Below are positions 24,201 through 34,639 of a DNA stretch of 64,000 nt, in pieces. The translations under genes were made by a program, and so were the position numbers. The stretch is from Topomyia yanbarensis (taxonomy: Eukaryota > Arthropoda > Insecta > Diptera > Culicidae), in the NCBI RefSeq assembly GCF_030247195.1, contig NC_080672.1:32991906-33055905 (forward strand), read 5' to 3'. Below the pieces are notes generated by a model. It made no database searches. It was not told the origin of the DNA and saw nothing but the letters and a program-made list of their open reading frames with translations. Numbering within the stretch: the first letter of the stretch is position 1; each line of letters begins with the position of its first letter.

Positions 24201-24903
24201 CACTCTGCCCACAGATCACTACTTCATCATTTCGGACAGCCTCAGCTCTATCGAGGCTCTTCGTGCGGTGAAGCCTAAAAAGCAATTCCCGTATTTTCTG
24301 GGGAAGATACAGGAGTCCTTGTGTACGTTATCTGAAAAATCTTATCAGATTACCTTTGTTTGGGTCCCCTCTCATTGTTCTATCCCGGGCAATGAAAAGG
24401 CCGACTCATTAGCAAAGGTGGGCGCATTAAATGGTGACATATACGAAAGACCAATCTGCTTCAACGAATTTTTTAGTATTTGTCGTCAGAGGACACTCAA
24501 CAGTTGGCAAACCTCGTGGAGCAATAGTGAACTTGGACGATTGCTACATTCGATTATCCCAAAGGTATCAACGAAACCTTGGTTCAGGGGGATGGATGTG
24601 GGTCGGGATTTTATTCGTGTAATGTCCCGACTTATGTCCAACCACTACACCCTAGATGCACATTTGCGGCGTATTGGGCTTGCGGAGAGTAGTCTGTGCG
24701 CTTGTGACGAGGGCTATCATGACATCGAGCACGTTGTCTGGGTATGCGCCGGGTATTTGGACGCCAGGTCTCAGTTAAAGGATTCCCTTCGGGCCCGAGG
24801 TAGACCACCCAATGTCCCAGTCCGAGATATGCTGGCAAATCGTGATTTCCCCTATATGTCCCTTATTTATACTTTCATAAAAACGATAAATATCCCAATT
24901 TAG
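21217..24903 (+). CDS. ORF2, endonuclease / reverse transcriptase / RNase H polyprotein
   Basis: 1228 residues from ATG 21217. This enzyme nicks target DNA and primes reverse transcription of the element RNA on it. APE-type endonuclease: WN18, CE45TW, LGD142FN144, SD217H218LP. RT about residues 440-720: LDIKGAFDSV (D571), GLPQGSCLSPLLYNFYVND, and LADD with D660 and D661 (Leu in place of the usual Tyr/Phe). RNase H: D950 (YTDGS), E983 (AEL), D1007 (SDS), H1053 and D1063. A C-terminal zinc motif follows: C1161-x-C1163-x8-H1172-x4-C1177. Every catalytic position is kept. An in-frame TTG lies seven codons upstream, but the ATG overlapping the ORF1 stop (ATGGCTAA) is the natural start and suggests coupled translation. 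Confidence 0.95.
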   Translation: MAKSSNEVTDSITVLQWNCRSILPKIDSFKFLLNSLKCDAFALCETWLTSDINLNFHDFNIIRLDRENPYGGVLLGIKKCYSFNRINLPSTPGIEIVACQVLIKGKDLCIASIYIPPRASVGHRTLCNITESLPAPRLVLGDFNSHGTVWGCLHDDNRSTLIQDLCDNFNMTILNTGEMTRIPTPPARASALDLSLCSTSLQLDCMWKVIPDPHGSDHLPIVILIANGSRPSETINVSYDLTRNIDWKSYATAISVKIESTQELPPEEEYRFLAGLILDSANQAQTKPVPSANTHGRSPTLWWDKECSELYAEKSTAYKAFREDGLPASYQQYASLEKRMKSLMKAKKRSYWRRFVDGLTRETAMSTLWGTARRMRNRNSTNESVEYSNRWIFAFAKKICPDSVPVQKTCRAASPPDTANETPFSMVEFSLALLSCNNNAPGLDRIKFNLLKNLPDTAKRRLLNLFNKFLEGNIVPHDWRQVKVIAIQKPGKPASDHNSYRPIAMLSCIRKLFEKMILFRLDNWVEANGLLSDTQFGFRKGKGTNDCLALLSTEIQMAYANKEQMASVFLDIKGAFDSVSINILSEKLHQHGLSPILNNFLLNLLSEKHMHFSHGDLTTSRFSYMGLPQGSCLSPLLYNFYVNDIDDCLANSCTLRQLADDGVVSVTGPKAADLQGPLQNTLDNLSAWALQLGIEFSTEKTELVVFSRKREPAQLQLLLMGATINQVFTFKYLGVWFDSKGTWGCHIRYLKQKCQQRINFLRTITGTWWGAHPGDLIRLYQTTILSVMEYGCFCFRSAAKIHFIKLERIQYRCLRIALGCMHSTHTMSLEVLAGVLPLKNRFWELSYRLLIRCDILNPLVIENFERLVELNSQTRFMSLYFDYMAQSINPSTYTPNRVRFLDTSDSTVFFDTSMKEDIRGIPDHIRPQVIPNIFYNKFREVDCDKMFYTDGSNLDGSTGFGIFNNTITASFKLNDPASVYVAELAAIQYTLGIIDTLPTDHYFIISDSLSSIEALRAVKPKKQFPYFLGKIQESLCTLSEKSYQITFVWVPSHCSIPGNEKADSLAKVGALNGDIYERPICFNEFFSICRQRTLNSWQTSWSNSELGRLLHSIIPKVSTKPWFRGMDVGRDFIRVMSRLMSNHYTLDAHLRRIGLAESSLCACDEGYHDIEHVVWVCAGYLDARSQLKDSLRARGRPPNVPVRDMLANRDFPYMSLIYTFIKTINIPI

Positions 24904-25651
24904 CCCCTCTCTTTTTATTTCTCGTTTTTAGAAGTTTCCTCTTGCCGTGTGGAACCGATAAGCTTCAGACTGCCACTATGTAACCGCCGTCGCCCTTATC
25001 ACTACGGAATCTGAAGCGAGAGCGACTCGAGGTCCGAAGGATCCCCTTTGAAGGATTCCCCGCGGGTCCGAAGAATACCATCCGCCAATCCGACCTACTA
25101 GACTGAGGCGCAAATTTGTTTCGCTGATCTCCCGTTTGCCCGAAAGTTGCAAGTTTTGCTCTTCTCTACCGGTCACCATCTACGCCTTCTCTCCCCTGTC
25201 CTTGATACAACTACTTCTACACCGATTTTGGAAATGACCAAGCATAAGTATCCGATAAAAAATCAAATTTGTATTCCGTATTCCTAGTTTTAAGATAGTT
25301 GTAATTTCTACTCTTTGTTAAAACTATTGTCCCCCATCTTGTAAATAGAATTGTATCCCTAGTTTTAAAACATCTGTGAAATTTTTCATAAATATTTGTT
25401 CCCCCTTTTGTGTACCAAACTATATTGTTAGTTTTAAGATAACTGTAAATATTTCCTAAAAAACTATTACTATTGAATTCCTTGTTTTAAAATTTTTCAT
25501 AAAAAAAAATCTTTTGCCCCCTCTCTTATATATAGAATTTTTTTTTCTAGTCTTAAGATAGCTGTAAATTTTTTCTCTGTTATAAAAAAAATATTTCAAC
25601 ATTATAACCTCCTAGTTTTAAGATATTCAAAATGTAAAAACAAAAGAATTC

Positions 25652-25711
25652 GGCACCGCCAAGCTAACGCATTTGTGCCTATCAAATAAACGAAATGAAT
25701 TAAAAAAAAAA
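25652..25711 (+). other. 3' hairpin, AATAAA and poly(A) tail of the I-type element
   Basis: GGCAC (25652-25656) pairs with GTGCC (25675-25679) around an 18-nt loop containing AAGCTAACGC. It is followed by TATCAAATAAACGAAATGAA and ten A residues. The truncated copy at 54858-54915 (minus) keeps the stem, the loop motif and the tail, and the gag-only family ends in the same way. AATAAA doubles as a poly(A) signal. Confidence 0.8.
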
Positions 25712-25723
25712 GTGAACAGCACA
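25712..25723 (+). repeat. Right target-site duplication of the I-type element
   Basis: GTGAACAGCACA, identical to 19564-19575. Confidence 0.9.
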
Positions 25724-26635
25724 ACAAAATGTCAGAATGTATAATAACGCCAAAACAATATCTGGCACTCAGAAATTCCACAGTTTTGTGCTTATTCCTG
25801 GTGGCAAAGTAAAGGTAAGGTATTCTAATTCAGAAGATGAACCAAAAATATTTTCGTTGTATAGATATAATACAAAATAGCATGCATGGAGAAAGTTTCA
25901 AGATAAATGTATAAAATAAATAAATAATTATGTAAAATTGAATATATAATATTGTGGTGGTTATTTCTTTACCTGATGCTTCCTCAGAACTAAAAAAGAA
26001 AATATAGAAGTAATAATCGAATATTCGTTTAATGGCAAAAACTCATTTCAATGGGATTCTTGATTAATAAAAATATAGTTAGTTGCTAAACAATATCTTC
26101 TCACCTCACAAACTAAGTTTTATTGGATTCTGAGATGATTATGACTCTCATTTGTTTAGTTTTCGATAAAAATACACTGATAAAAAATTCAGTTGGGACA
26201 AGGAAAAGTTTTTATCGAATAACTTTTTTTTGAAAGTGCCCAACTTGAAATTTTAACGGTAGGTAGGGAACATAATTACCTATGTTGGAACAAAATATCA
26301 TCTAAATCAAAGATGAGTTTTTTTTTTGTAAATCGGCTTTAAATTTTTAAAATCGATTTTTTCCAGTGCAGCAGTCGATTAGGAATTCTTTCAATATTTT
26401 TATTCGAAAGTTTGACTAATTTTGTAAAAATCACTCCTACAACATTTTTTTGTAGGATTTGTCATTTTTAGACTAGAGCAATTTGAAAAAAAATGTAAAA
26501 AAAGTTTGTTTGACCCTTTTCAAAAGACAGTCTAGATCATTATTGGAAAAACAAAGTATGTGGCTTTTTGTGACAAAGCCTTCATGTACAGAAAGTTTCA
26601 TTAAAATCTGAGAGGGTGCTGCCAACTCTGAATAC
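25724..26635. other. Intron DNA, no gene recognised
   Basis: AT-rich with many T- and A-runs. No coding remnant or terminal repeat pair identified. Confidence 0.4.
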
Positions 26636-26720
26636 GATTTAGCGCAATTTGTTTCGTTTCATTGAATCAAACACCGTCTTGAAATCCACAAAGGTATTTC
26701 GTTTTCGTCGATGTTTGCCA
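26636..26720 (-). mobile_element. RTE-like RT fragment
   Basis: Minus-strand sequence reads TFVDFKTVFDSMKRNKLR, close in form to the FIDFKAAYDS-KRNEL block around the first catalytic Asp of RTE reverse transcriptases. The upstream open frame to 26956 may be part of the same relic but has no clear motif. Confidence 0.45.
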
Positions 26721-26956
26721 CACGACATGGATCTGCCATTTCGCTAGAGTTCACGCTCAAATCTTTCACTTTTGGAATGTGCCATTTCGAGATTCAAGCC
26801 CGAAATAACTGCTGATGCCCCTCGGACTACTAACTTATCGGCTCGTTTCGGGATAACCAATGCGTACTGCATTGGAATTTTGTAAACATTTATTACCGAC
26901 ATAATTGTACAAATTAAGTTTGAAGAAAATCTGTACCAAATTCCTAAATAAATCAC

Positions 26957-29559
26957 TGTAGTCTCAACTCACGACAGTAACCCACGAAATATAACATCAT
27001 ATTTAATACTCGTTAAATTTAAATGATTGAATGATTTAGCTCTTCGGTAGCTAGTGAAATGTGTGAACGATTTTCACTCATGTTTTAAAATATTTTGGAA
27101 ACGTTATCGGCATCATGCAGTCATAATTTGCCGTAGCGTTGCAATAGCTGTATAATCCAGTCATAACGAACTTCACAAAAAACGACACAAATAACGGAAA
27201 GTCTGCAATAACATATAATAAATTAATTCACTCAAACGCGACTAGTATTAAAATTGAGCGTATCTACCATATTTTAGCAGCACAGCCAGAGCCACCACTT
27301 GTGCCAAGCAGTCTGGGACGGTGATGAGTTATCTCTTTCACGTATGAATTTATGAACGATCCAATAAAACTGACCAAACGATGGGCAATGGTGAGCATAA
27401 CGCATTTATGGAAGCACTACTTTACGTTTGTTTTAGTGCCTATTACAGGAGATAAATCTGTTCATTTGTCACAATAGTTTTTTTATACTCGGCAACATCC
27501 ATCAATGATATGTGAAGTATGTCAGAAATTAAAAATAAGTGAATGCTCTGCGAACGGCTGCTAAAAGCAGCTGTCAATCACCACGAATTCAAGCGCCGAA
27601 ATCACAATTCAGTCTCATTCAAACCACTAATCTCGCACATCCTCGTCGCTTCCGGAATTGCCACATCCATCTTTCACACTCGTTCGTCTTCTTTTTTCAA
27701 GCAGGACGCACTTTCCACACTACCATCCAAGCAATGGCGGGCGATGGGGCAAGAATAGATTCCAAGAAATTGCCGTCGTCCTCATTGGCAACAGGAAATG
27801 ATTCACCATTCATTACTGTCGAAAACCGGGAATGCTGGACACGCTGGCAAAAAGACACACGACAGCAGACCAGGGTTTAAGGAAAAGCTACGAAAAACTC
27901 GTTCAAGCAGAGTATAAATTGTCACGCAATATCAGCTGGGCGGTTGCGAATCCATCGCCCGGAAATTTTCCAAGTGAGATTTCAGCAATCAAAAGTCGAT
28001 TACAGTGAATAATCACCATCGGGTTTGGTGGTCCTCGCTGATAGTATCGACTATTGTGCTGGTAAGTACAAGCAACAAAAAAATGAAAAGGATAAAACTA
28101 ACCGTTTAAAGTTATGCTCGATTCGGGCGGAAAGTGACAAAGGGCGGTCGCCTCGTAAAGTGGGTACAACTTAAACTTCGAGTTTCGTTGTTAACAACGA
28201 TGTTGTAGGTGTGGAAACGGGAGCCCATAAAGATGTGACGACAGTTTTTTCGACCACCAACTGCTTCTGTGCTGGGCCCGGCCTGTGTACGGATGTGTAT
28301 TCAAATATCCATAGGGCAATGTTGGGCAGATAGAAAATGTGACCACCCGGCCCGGGTTAGGCATGGTGGCGGTGCTCTAGAAAAGGACCTCCCGTCGATG
28401 CCAGTCGGCATTTCAGGATACGGGAGAGCAGAGCATGAAAGCAATGATTTCGTATGGCTATAAATTTAGTGTATTCTTTCCGTACGGAATGGAAGTGTTT
28501 TTTTTGCAGAATTCTGTCTGTTGTTCGTTGTGGTTACTCATAGAAGGAAAACGTGATCTGCATTTCTGGGTGCTTGGAAAATTGTCATTTGCCAGGTACG
28601 CTATTGAATTAGAAAATATTGCCTCATAATAAAAGGTCTTCCAATTCTGTGTCCATGAATTGCTCGTTACTGCGATGTAAGGTAGTAATAATAATGCATT
28701 TATTGGAAAATTGTAACATATGGCTTGAGTGCCAACAGCTTGTTAATCAACATTAAAGGTATTACGAAATGTAGTCAAATGGAGAGCAATTCGAATAGAT
28801 GTTCGCTAAACATTTCAAACCATAAAATCTTTAGACAAAATCTGTATTATTCTACGACGAGAATCATACAGACAGTACCGAAGAGTACATACAATATACT
28901 TTTACTAGTTTCCTCAGGAAGAAAACAAACATCAAATGCGGATCTGCTGTGAAAACTTGATATGGAATTTAACACTCGGAATGCGGAATATTGAGGCACT
29001 CAAACGTAATAGCACCCACAAACACACAAACGGCTCTTTTACATTTAGTAAACAGAGACAGAACAGAGTCTATGAATTGGAATCCATAGTCTATGCTAAT
29101 AGCTGTGGCTATGTTCTCACTTGTAATTCGTTGTACTGAGCAGCAACAGAACAGGAAGAATATTGACATCGGATCCGTTTGCCTCCATGGTTAGCAGTCA
29201 TATCGAAGGTTTAATATTGAACAAGGCTTGCTGCTGTATGGTATGAATTTGTAAAATAACAAATTGACCAGGTCGTTTTCCGGCATATATGTTATGGGCT
29301 TTCCAATGCTATTATATTTGCTATTGCATTTGTATCTTATGAATTGCCAGGTGCTAATTGAAGGCTCTTTAATACACATCATCCCCAGTGCCATGAACTA
29401 TTTGGAATGATGCTTGTTAATAAAAGGAAAGTGTTTTACAAATGGATACGTTTAAAACTGCAATCAAGCTTTGCAAGGGACTTTAACAGACCTCTTCAAT
29501 ATTAGCTGTGGTAATGTCGCTTCTGTTATAAAGCATGTTTTCCTTTGTAATGACAATTT
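26957..29559. other. Intron DNA; no supported gene
   Basis: There is a TATAAA at 27913-27918 and a good donor-like CTG|GTAAGT near 28060, with a short hydrophobic reading frame between them. That frame has an in-frame stop upstream and no ATG. The GC-rich patch 27540-28420 differs from the surrounding AT-rich intron, but I cannot assign a gene or RNA to it. Confidence 0.35.
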
Positions 29560-30555
29560 AAATTATGTCCATCGACGAACTATGCAAGCTAGCTTTGCGA
29601 TTGCAACTCTTCTACCAGTCATCTACGTCGCGAAGGTGATGTTCTTATAGCGATAAAGAAATATCTAACTAGGACTGTACTAAAAATTCCTGGACGTGAA
29701 TGTTTGAAGCAAGTTGTCGTACGCGTTTCACTGCCAGGTCGATTGTTATATATTTGCTGAATTTATATTTAAGACCGAACAGTGATCCTGACTTGTACAA
29801 CATTCACTCCTCTGCAGTTCAAAGCACCCTGGACAAATTTAATAGGCGCCACAATGTACTTGTTGTAGGTGATTGCAATCTTACTCATCTTCGATGGATT
29901 TTTGATGACGATTATAAGTGTTACCTTCCTGAAAATCGGAAGAATAGACGGCCTTCACAGAAACGTTGGTCACTGGTGGCTAATGTCAAAACTGCTCTCT
30001 TAGCAACGTGAATTGACGGACCCTCGATTTAGCTTTCGTTAATGAAACGGACGTGTTCGAACTGATTGAGCCTCCGACATGTATACTGAAAGTAGACCCT
30101 CACCATAAACCCTTCGTTTTAAGATTTGATGTGCGTTCTGATGATGGTGAAGCTTTTGACACAATTAACGACGACTTCGATGCAACTTCGATGAAGTCTC
30201 AGTGGTCGCTGGTGTACTCAATTGGCGTGAGATGCTGGTTGGAAACGATTTAGATCAGGCAGTTGCGGCGCTCTATGACACCATTTGTGAGATTCTTAGA
30301 AGTAATATTCCTAAAAAACGTGTCTGCAGAAAAGCAGATCATAACATTCCGTGGTGGAAGGCTGAGCTTGATCGCCTACGCAACGTACTCCGAAAACAAC
30401 GAAAGCGATACTTACATCATAGGACCGACAACAACAAAACTAGTTCTCGTCAAACTGAACTGCAATATGAAACAGCCCGGAACAGTGCATTCGGTGAATA
30501 TCCGAACCAAGTTCAATGTAGCCTTCGAAATAATCCTTCATCATTCTGGACGTTG

Positions 30556-30816
30556 GGGACCATTCATAAATTACGTAACGCTTTTAGGGGGGGGGGAGGG
30601 GGTACAACAAGTTGTGACATGTTGTGACATAGGGGGGAGGAGGAGTCAGCTAGATCGTTACGTAACATGTTTTCACCGAAGAAAAAAAAAATTTCTAGGA
30701 ATTTGTTACGTAACAGGGGAGGGGGGGATGAAGAAATTTGTGACAATTTGTTACATGGGGGGAGGGGGGAGTCAATTATGGGCAATTTTTGCGTTACGTA
30801 ATTTATGAATGGTCCC
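30556..30816. mobile_element. MITE with GGGACCATTCATAAATTACG ends, nested in the LINE
   Basis: 261 bp with near-perfect 26-bp inverted ends (GGGACCATTCATAAATTACG, continuing TAACGC) and G-rich interior tracts. It is flanked by exact TTG on both sides (30553-30555 and 30817-30819), a 3-bp duplication. Removing it and one TTG rejoins the Jockey-like reading frame. Same family as 9336-9634. It has no ORF of its own. Confidence 0.92.
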
Positions 30817-31146
30817 TTGATAAATAGCAGAAAACGTTCCGGGGGTATACCAGAAAATGTCTATCTTCGTCTCCGAGATGTATTTACTAGTCCTCATGTC
30901 TATCCGTCGTAATAGTACATTGAAACATTGCCAACGAATAATATCAACCTTCCTCTTCCTAACCTAGATGATTCCAATGTACTTAGCGCTCTGTCCAGCG
31001 TTGATCCGTTGAAAGGGGATGCTCCGGATTGCTTGCCTCCTGGGTTTAAAAAACATTGTGCCCGAGCACTTTCTGCACCAGTAATTATTATTTTCCAGCG
31101 TTCAATCTCGGAAAATATTTTCCCAATTGTATGACAAGAAGCTGCT

Positions 31147-31226
31147 ATTCATAAGGCTGGAGAAACGCACAATGTTGAAAATTACTATTCATAAGGCTGG
31201 TGAAACGCACAATGTTGAAAATTACA
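31147..31226 (+). repeat. 40-bp tandem duplication inside the Jockey-like RT
   Basis: Two adjacent copies of a 40-bp unit beginning ATTCATAAGGCTGG and ending just before the next CTATTC, differing at one base. The duplication repeats the HKAGETHNVEN coding block and shifts the frame. Confidence 0.85.
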
Positions 31227-31722
31227 GAAGAATCTCGCTGCTGAACTGTCTAGCTAAAGTTTTGGAAAAGTTTGTCTACGATGCCATGTACGCAGCTTCT
31301 TTCAACACGATTCACGAGTGTCAACACGGATTTGTAAAACAAAAACATTTCGCCACTTCCAATTTGATGACGTGCACAAGCTTCTAGTTCCAGCTGTACA
31401 TAAGCGTCAACAAGTGGACGCTATATATTTTGATTTCGCGAAAGCATTCGACAAGGTGTCCCAAAACATTACTGTTTTGTAACTGGAGCGACTAGGTTTT
31501 CCTGGATGGGTAACCAGATGGCTGCATTCTTACCTCTCACAACGATCCGCCTTCGTTAGAATCGGCTCAAGCGCATTAGAAACACCAACCGGTGTACCTC
31601 AAGGAAGTCATCTAGAGACACTGATCTTTCTCTTATTCATCAATGATCTCTGCACCCGCATGAAGTCTGAAAAACTACTCTATGCTGATGATATGAAAAT
31701 CTTTCGTTCAATTGCCTCAGTC

Positions 31723-31945
31723 TTATATTATATTATATTATATTATATTATATTATATTATATTATATTATATTATATTATATTATATTATATTATATTA
31801 TATTATATTATATTATATTATATTATATTATATTATATTATATTATATTATATTATATTATATTATATTATATTATATTATATTATATTATATTATATTA
31901 TATTATATTATATTATATTATATTATATTATATTATATTATATTA
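31723..31945. repeat. (TATTA)n pentanucleotide microsatellite
   Basis: About 44 nearly perfect TATTA units replacing the continuation of the RT domain. Open frames through it are repeat artefacts. Confidence 0.97.
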
Positions 31946-32409
31946 CAGCAGGGTAAGTTGGTCGGTTGTCAGCACACTTTTGTTTTTATGCTCACAACGC
32001 TGCTCCAATTGTACAGGTATAATTATTCCTTTTATTAAATTCAAATGCATTAGTAATGCTTTAGTTATATAAAATATAGACTTTGTTGTTTACTAAACTA
32101 TGGCCATCAAATATTCATAATCCTTTATTTACGCTTCTGAGTTCGCAGTGTTGAGCTATAATGTAGGAGGCTGCATAAGACGAGTTGGACAAAACCGGAA
32201 CTGCATGTACAACATAGCTTGGCTCACGAGGGCAGGACATCCATCCCCAAATCGGTAGCTAATATACTATATTTCATAACATGTGCAAATTGAACTAAGT
32301 GCGTTATTTATGTTATTTATTTATTTTCATCTGACCTAGTTGGCCTTAATGAATACGAGGAATGGGGAAAAACGAATTTGAGTGAAACATAAACTTTTCT
32401 CAATGAACC
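31946..32409. other. Intron DNA with a single TIR-like motif
   Basis: GTAAGTTGGTCGGTTGTCAG at 31954-31973 resembles the terminal repeats of the element at 36336-37864. No partner end was found nearby, so it is probably a fragment. Confidence 0.4.
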
Positions 32410-33250
32410 CATCTTTTCAGTTAGTTCCTATGTTCCAACAGCAAAAAGTTCCTATGTTCCAACAGCAAAAAGCTTCGTTGACGGAGCACACGTTTCGATG
32501 CATAGATGTGGAGTTGACTCAATAATTCCGGCGTATCTAACTCTCCTAGAAGAATCTTAGCGACGAAAACAGCTTGGGCTACTCTTTTTCTCGTTTCAAG
32601 CGTGTGTAAACCTAGTATTCTACAGCGGTCTTCCTATTGCGGAAGATTAATAAGGTCCTGTCACGGAAGGCGTCTTAGTGCATAACGAACGAATTTTCTT
32701 CGAATAGCTTCATTTCTTGCTATCCATGTTGCTTGATACGGACACCGTATTACGCAGTTAGATTCTAATATCGACTGTATCAATGCGCAGTACAGCGAGC
32801 GAATTTTAGACATGAATCCCATCTGGCGGTTTGCCTTGTTAATAATATAGTCGAAATGAGGTCAGAAAGTGAGTGCAGAATCCAAAGTGACTCTAATGAC
32901 AGGCACTTGTAGTACACGCTCAAGGTTCTGATCTCCAATACAGTAGTCGTATGAAATTGGCTTGTGCTTGCGATGATACGAGATTACACGGCACTTGTGA
33001 ATACTAATTGTAAGCGAGTTTAAGGAGCACCAATCACTGATAGTGTCCAAGAGCTGCTGTAAAGCTAAGTAATCCTTGATGCACTTTACGATCATGCATA
33101 ATTTAACGTCATCAGCGTAGAATGTACGATATACCGGTGGTAATACTGTAGCTAGATCATTGATAAAGAGTGTGAGTGCGAGTGGGCCCAAATTACTTCC
33201 TTGAGGAACACCCGAGTTGTTCGAAAATGGGGCAGAAAACACACATCCAA
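32410..33250 (-). mobile_element. Jockey-like RT fragment
   Basis: Minus strand. SGVPQGSNLGPLALTLFIND and YADDVKLCM (catalytic YADD) sit in a 126-codon open piece (32862-33242), followed by LDTISDWCSLNSLTISIHKC. After a stop it continues with NKANRQMGFMSKIRSLYCA, then LIQSILESNCVIRC and a basic C-terminal region. A 24-bp tandem duplication lies at 32424-32471 near the 3' end. The upstream half is absent. Confidence 0.8.
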
Positions 33251-34639
33251 CGATTATCGCAGCGGCATTTGTCCAATTAAATTCATTCTACATTCATCAT
33301 TTATTATTTATTTTCAGGATCACTATTCAATATATCTCCTTTATATTTTCATTTCATTAAGCACCTTATGGCAATCATACGAATTGAGGACTGGACGAAG
33401 GAACGTGGGTAATCAGCCTATGTAACTTGAAAAAAACTTTAGAAGGGTCAATATGAGTTTGACGCACCCTTTTCAAAACTAACCATCAGGTGGATTAAGC
33501 ACGTAAAGCGAAATTGTTTACCTCTTGACTGAATATTATTGTTGGAAGGAACTCATTTTTCTCGCGGAATGCGCGTACGTGTCTCTGTTTACGGATCCGC
33601 TCAACCCCATTTACTCTCCTTCAAAACAGCCATAAAGCGAAGGTTGCACGATAAACTATTTCGGGGCTACTATAAGTCTATCCGCATACATTGGAAAAAC
33701 CTTGAGCTAATGGTGGTTTTAAAACACATCACATCACATGCATTCCACTAAATCTAGTTAAAAGTTAGCAATTAGAAATTTTTAACATTGACACTAGCAA
33801 TGGCATAAAGTATAATCTGTACGGTATATACCAAATACGTCATAATAATACTAATAGTAAAAAAACTTCAGAAACATAAATCAAATCAAAATATTCATCC
33901 ATTACGATGATTGCAGCTATGTAAAGTACTGCTCGGTCGCGCTGAGAATAGTGTGATGATACAAACACTAAATATTGTGTAGTCTAATGGTTCTATACAT
34001 TGAAAAAACTAATTCCCGGTTAAGTCAACCCTGTACGCTATTTGTTGCTAAAAAGTCTTACATGATTTTACCTACCACCTTTGTTCGAATCGCAATATGA
34101 ATGTTTTAAATGTGCTAAGAAAATTAAATGGCAGACAACTTATTAGCGATGAATAGAGTATGGGTATGACTTACGAAATTAGGATGCTACCGCAACTGAC
34201 ACCACAAATGGAGTCTGTTGTAGGCATTGGAATGGAACGCATTGATCGCTATAACAAGAACACCGGATCGGAGCTTCTAAGCTGTCTCCTCAGTATACCG
34301 TTTTCAACTTAAAGCAGCTTGGTCACATTCACACAGCTGGCTACGAATGCGAGTAGCGGCAAAGATTCAATGGACGTTGGGAAAGGCGTCAATCTTGACT
34401 ATATTAGGGAAGATTCCACACTATTTATTATTAATTACTCGGCCTACAATTGATGAAGTGCATCTAAATTTGAATCAGCCTGTTTGCTTCGTTGATAAGA
34501 ACCAATAATAAAGAGTGTCCCACATCAAATTGCATGACAGAAAAAACGCTGTAGAAAATAACCCATTCGGTTTTTCTCTTGAAAATCTGAGTAAAAGTAG
34601 TTTAGAGTGTATTGTTTACACTGTATTTATATTATTGCT
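33251..34639. other. Intron DNA, possible weak LINE remnant
   Basis: A 33539-33751 plus-strand frame contains SFKTAIKRRLHDKLF, vaguely like the C-terminal SFKxxLKxxL of CR1/Jockey RTs, but nothing around it confirms this. Otherwise nothing recognised. Confidence 0.3.

Larger units (their letters stand above)
19576..25711 (+). mobile_element. Complete I-type non-LTR retrotransposon
   Basis: A 6.1-kb element with a 284-nt 5' UTR, gag-like ORF1 (19860-21224), ORF2 (21217-24903) with endonuclease, reverse transcriptase, RNase H and a C-terminal zinc motif, a ~0.8-kb 3' UTR, a terminal hairpin and an A10 tail. Exact 12-bp direct repeats flank it. Both ORFs are uninterrupted and all the catalytic residues I can check are present, so this looks like a recent and possibly active insertion. 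RNase H plus an APE-type endonuclease and this domain order fit the I clade. The 3' UTR carries five to six spaced copies of a TAGTTTTAAGATA-like motif between 25280 and 25640. A diverged, 5'-truncated relative is at 54858-56215. Confidence 0.93.
29560..31722 (+). mobile_element. Jockey-like non-LTR retrotransposon relic
   Basis: Pieces in order on the plus strand: endonuclease (YLRPNSDPDLYNIHSSAVQ, then NVLVVGDCNLTHLRW with the GDxN catalytic box, 29700-30000), FVNETDVFELIEPPT, the linker NIPWWKAELDRLRNVLRKQRKR and NPSSFWT (30202-30550), RT palm NVENYRRISLLNCLAKVLEKFV (31200-31280), the frame-shifted TGVPQGS-type box near 31590, and LLYADDMKIF with the YADD box (31678-31710). Stops and frameshifts are scattered and no 3' end is present: a (TATTA)n tract begins 12 codons past YADD. 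A MITE sits in the linker. Confidence 0.78.

Noticed and set aside
27900..28070. Possible TATA box, leader and first exon with donor at about 28060
   Set aside because: The hydrophobic frame has an upstream stop and no ATG, and no following exon was recognised.
31660..32038. Frames encoding repeated IILYY
   Set aside because: Translation of the (TATTA)n tract joined to the end of a dead RT.
33539..33751. Plus-strand frame with SFKTAIKRRLHDKLF
   Set aside because: A single vague resemblance to RT C-termini, with no other RT motif near it.
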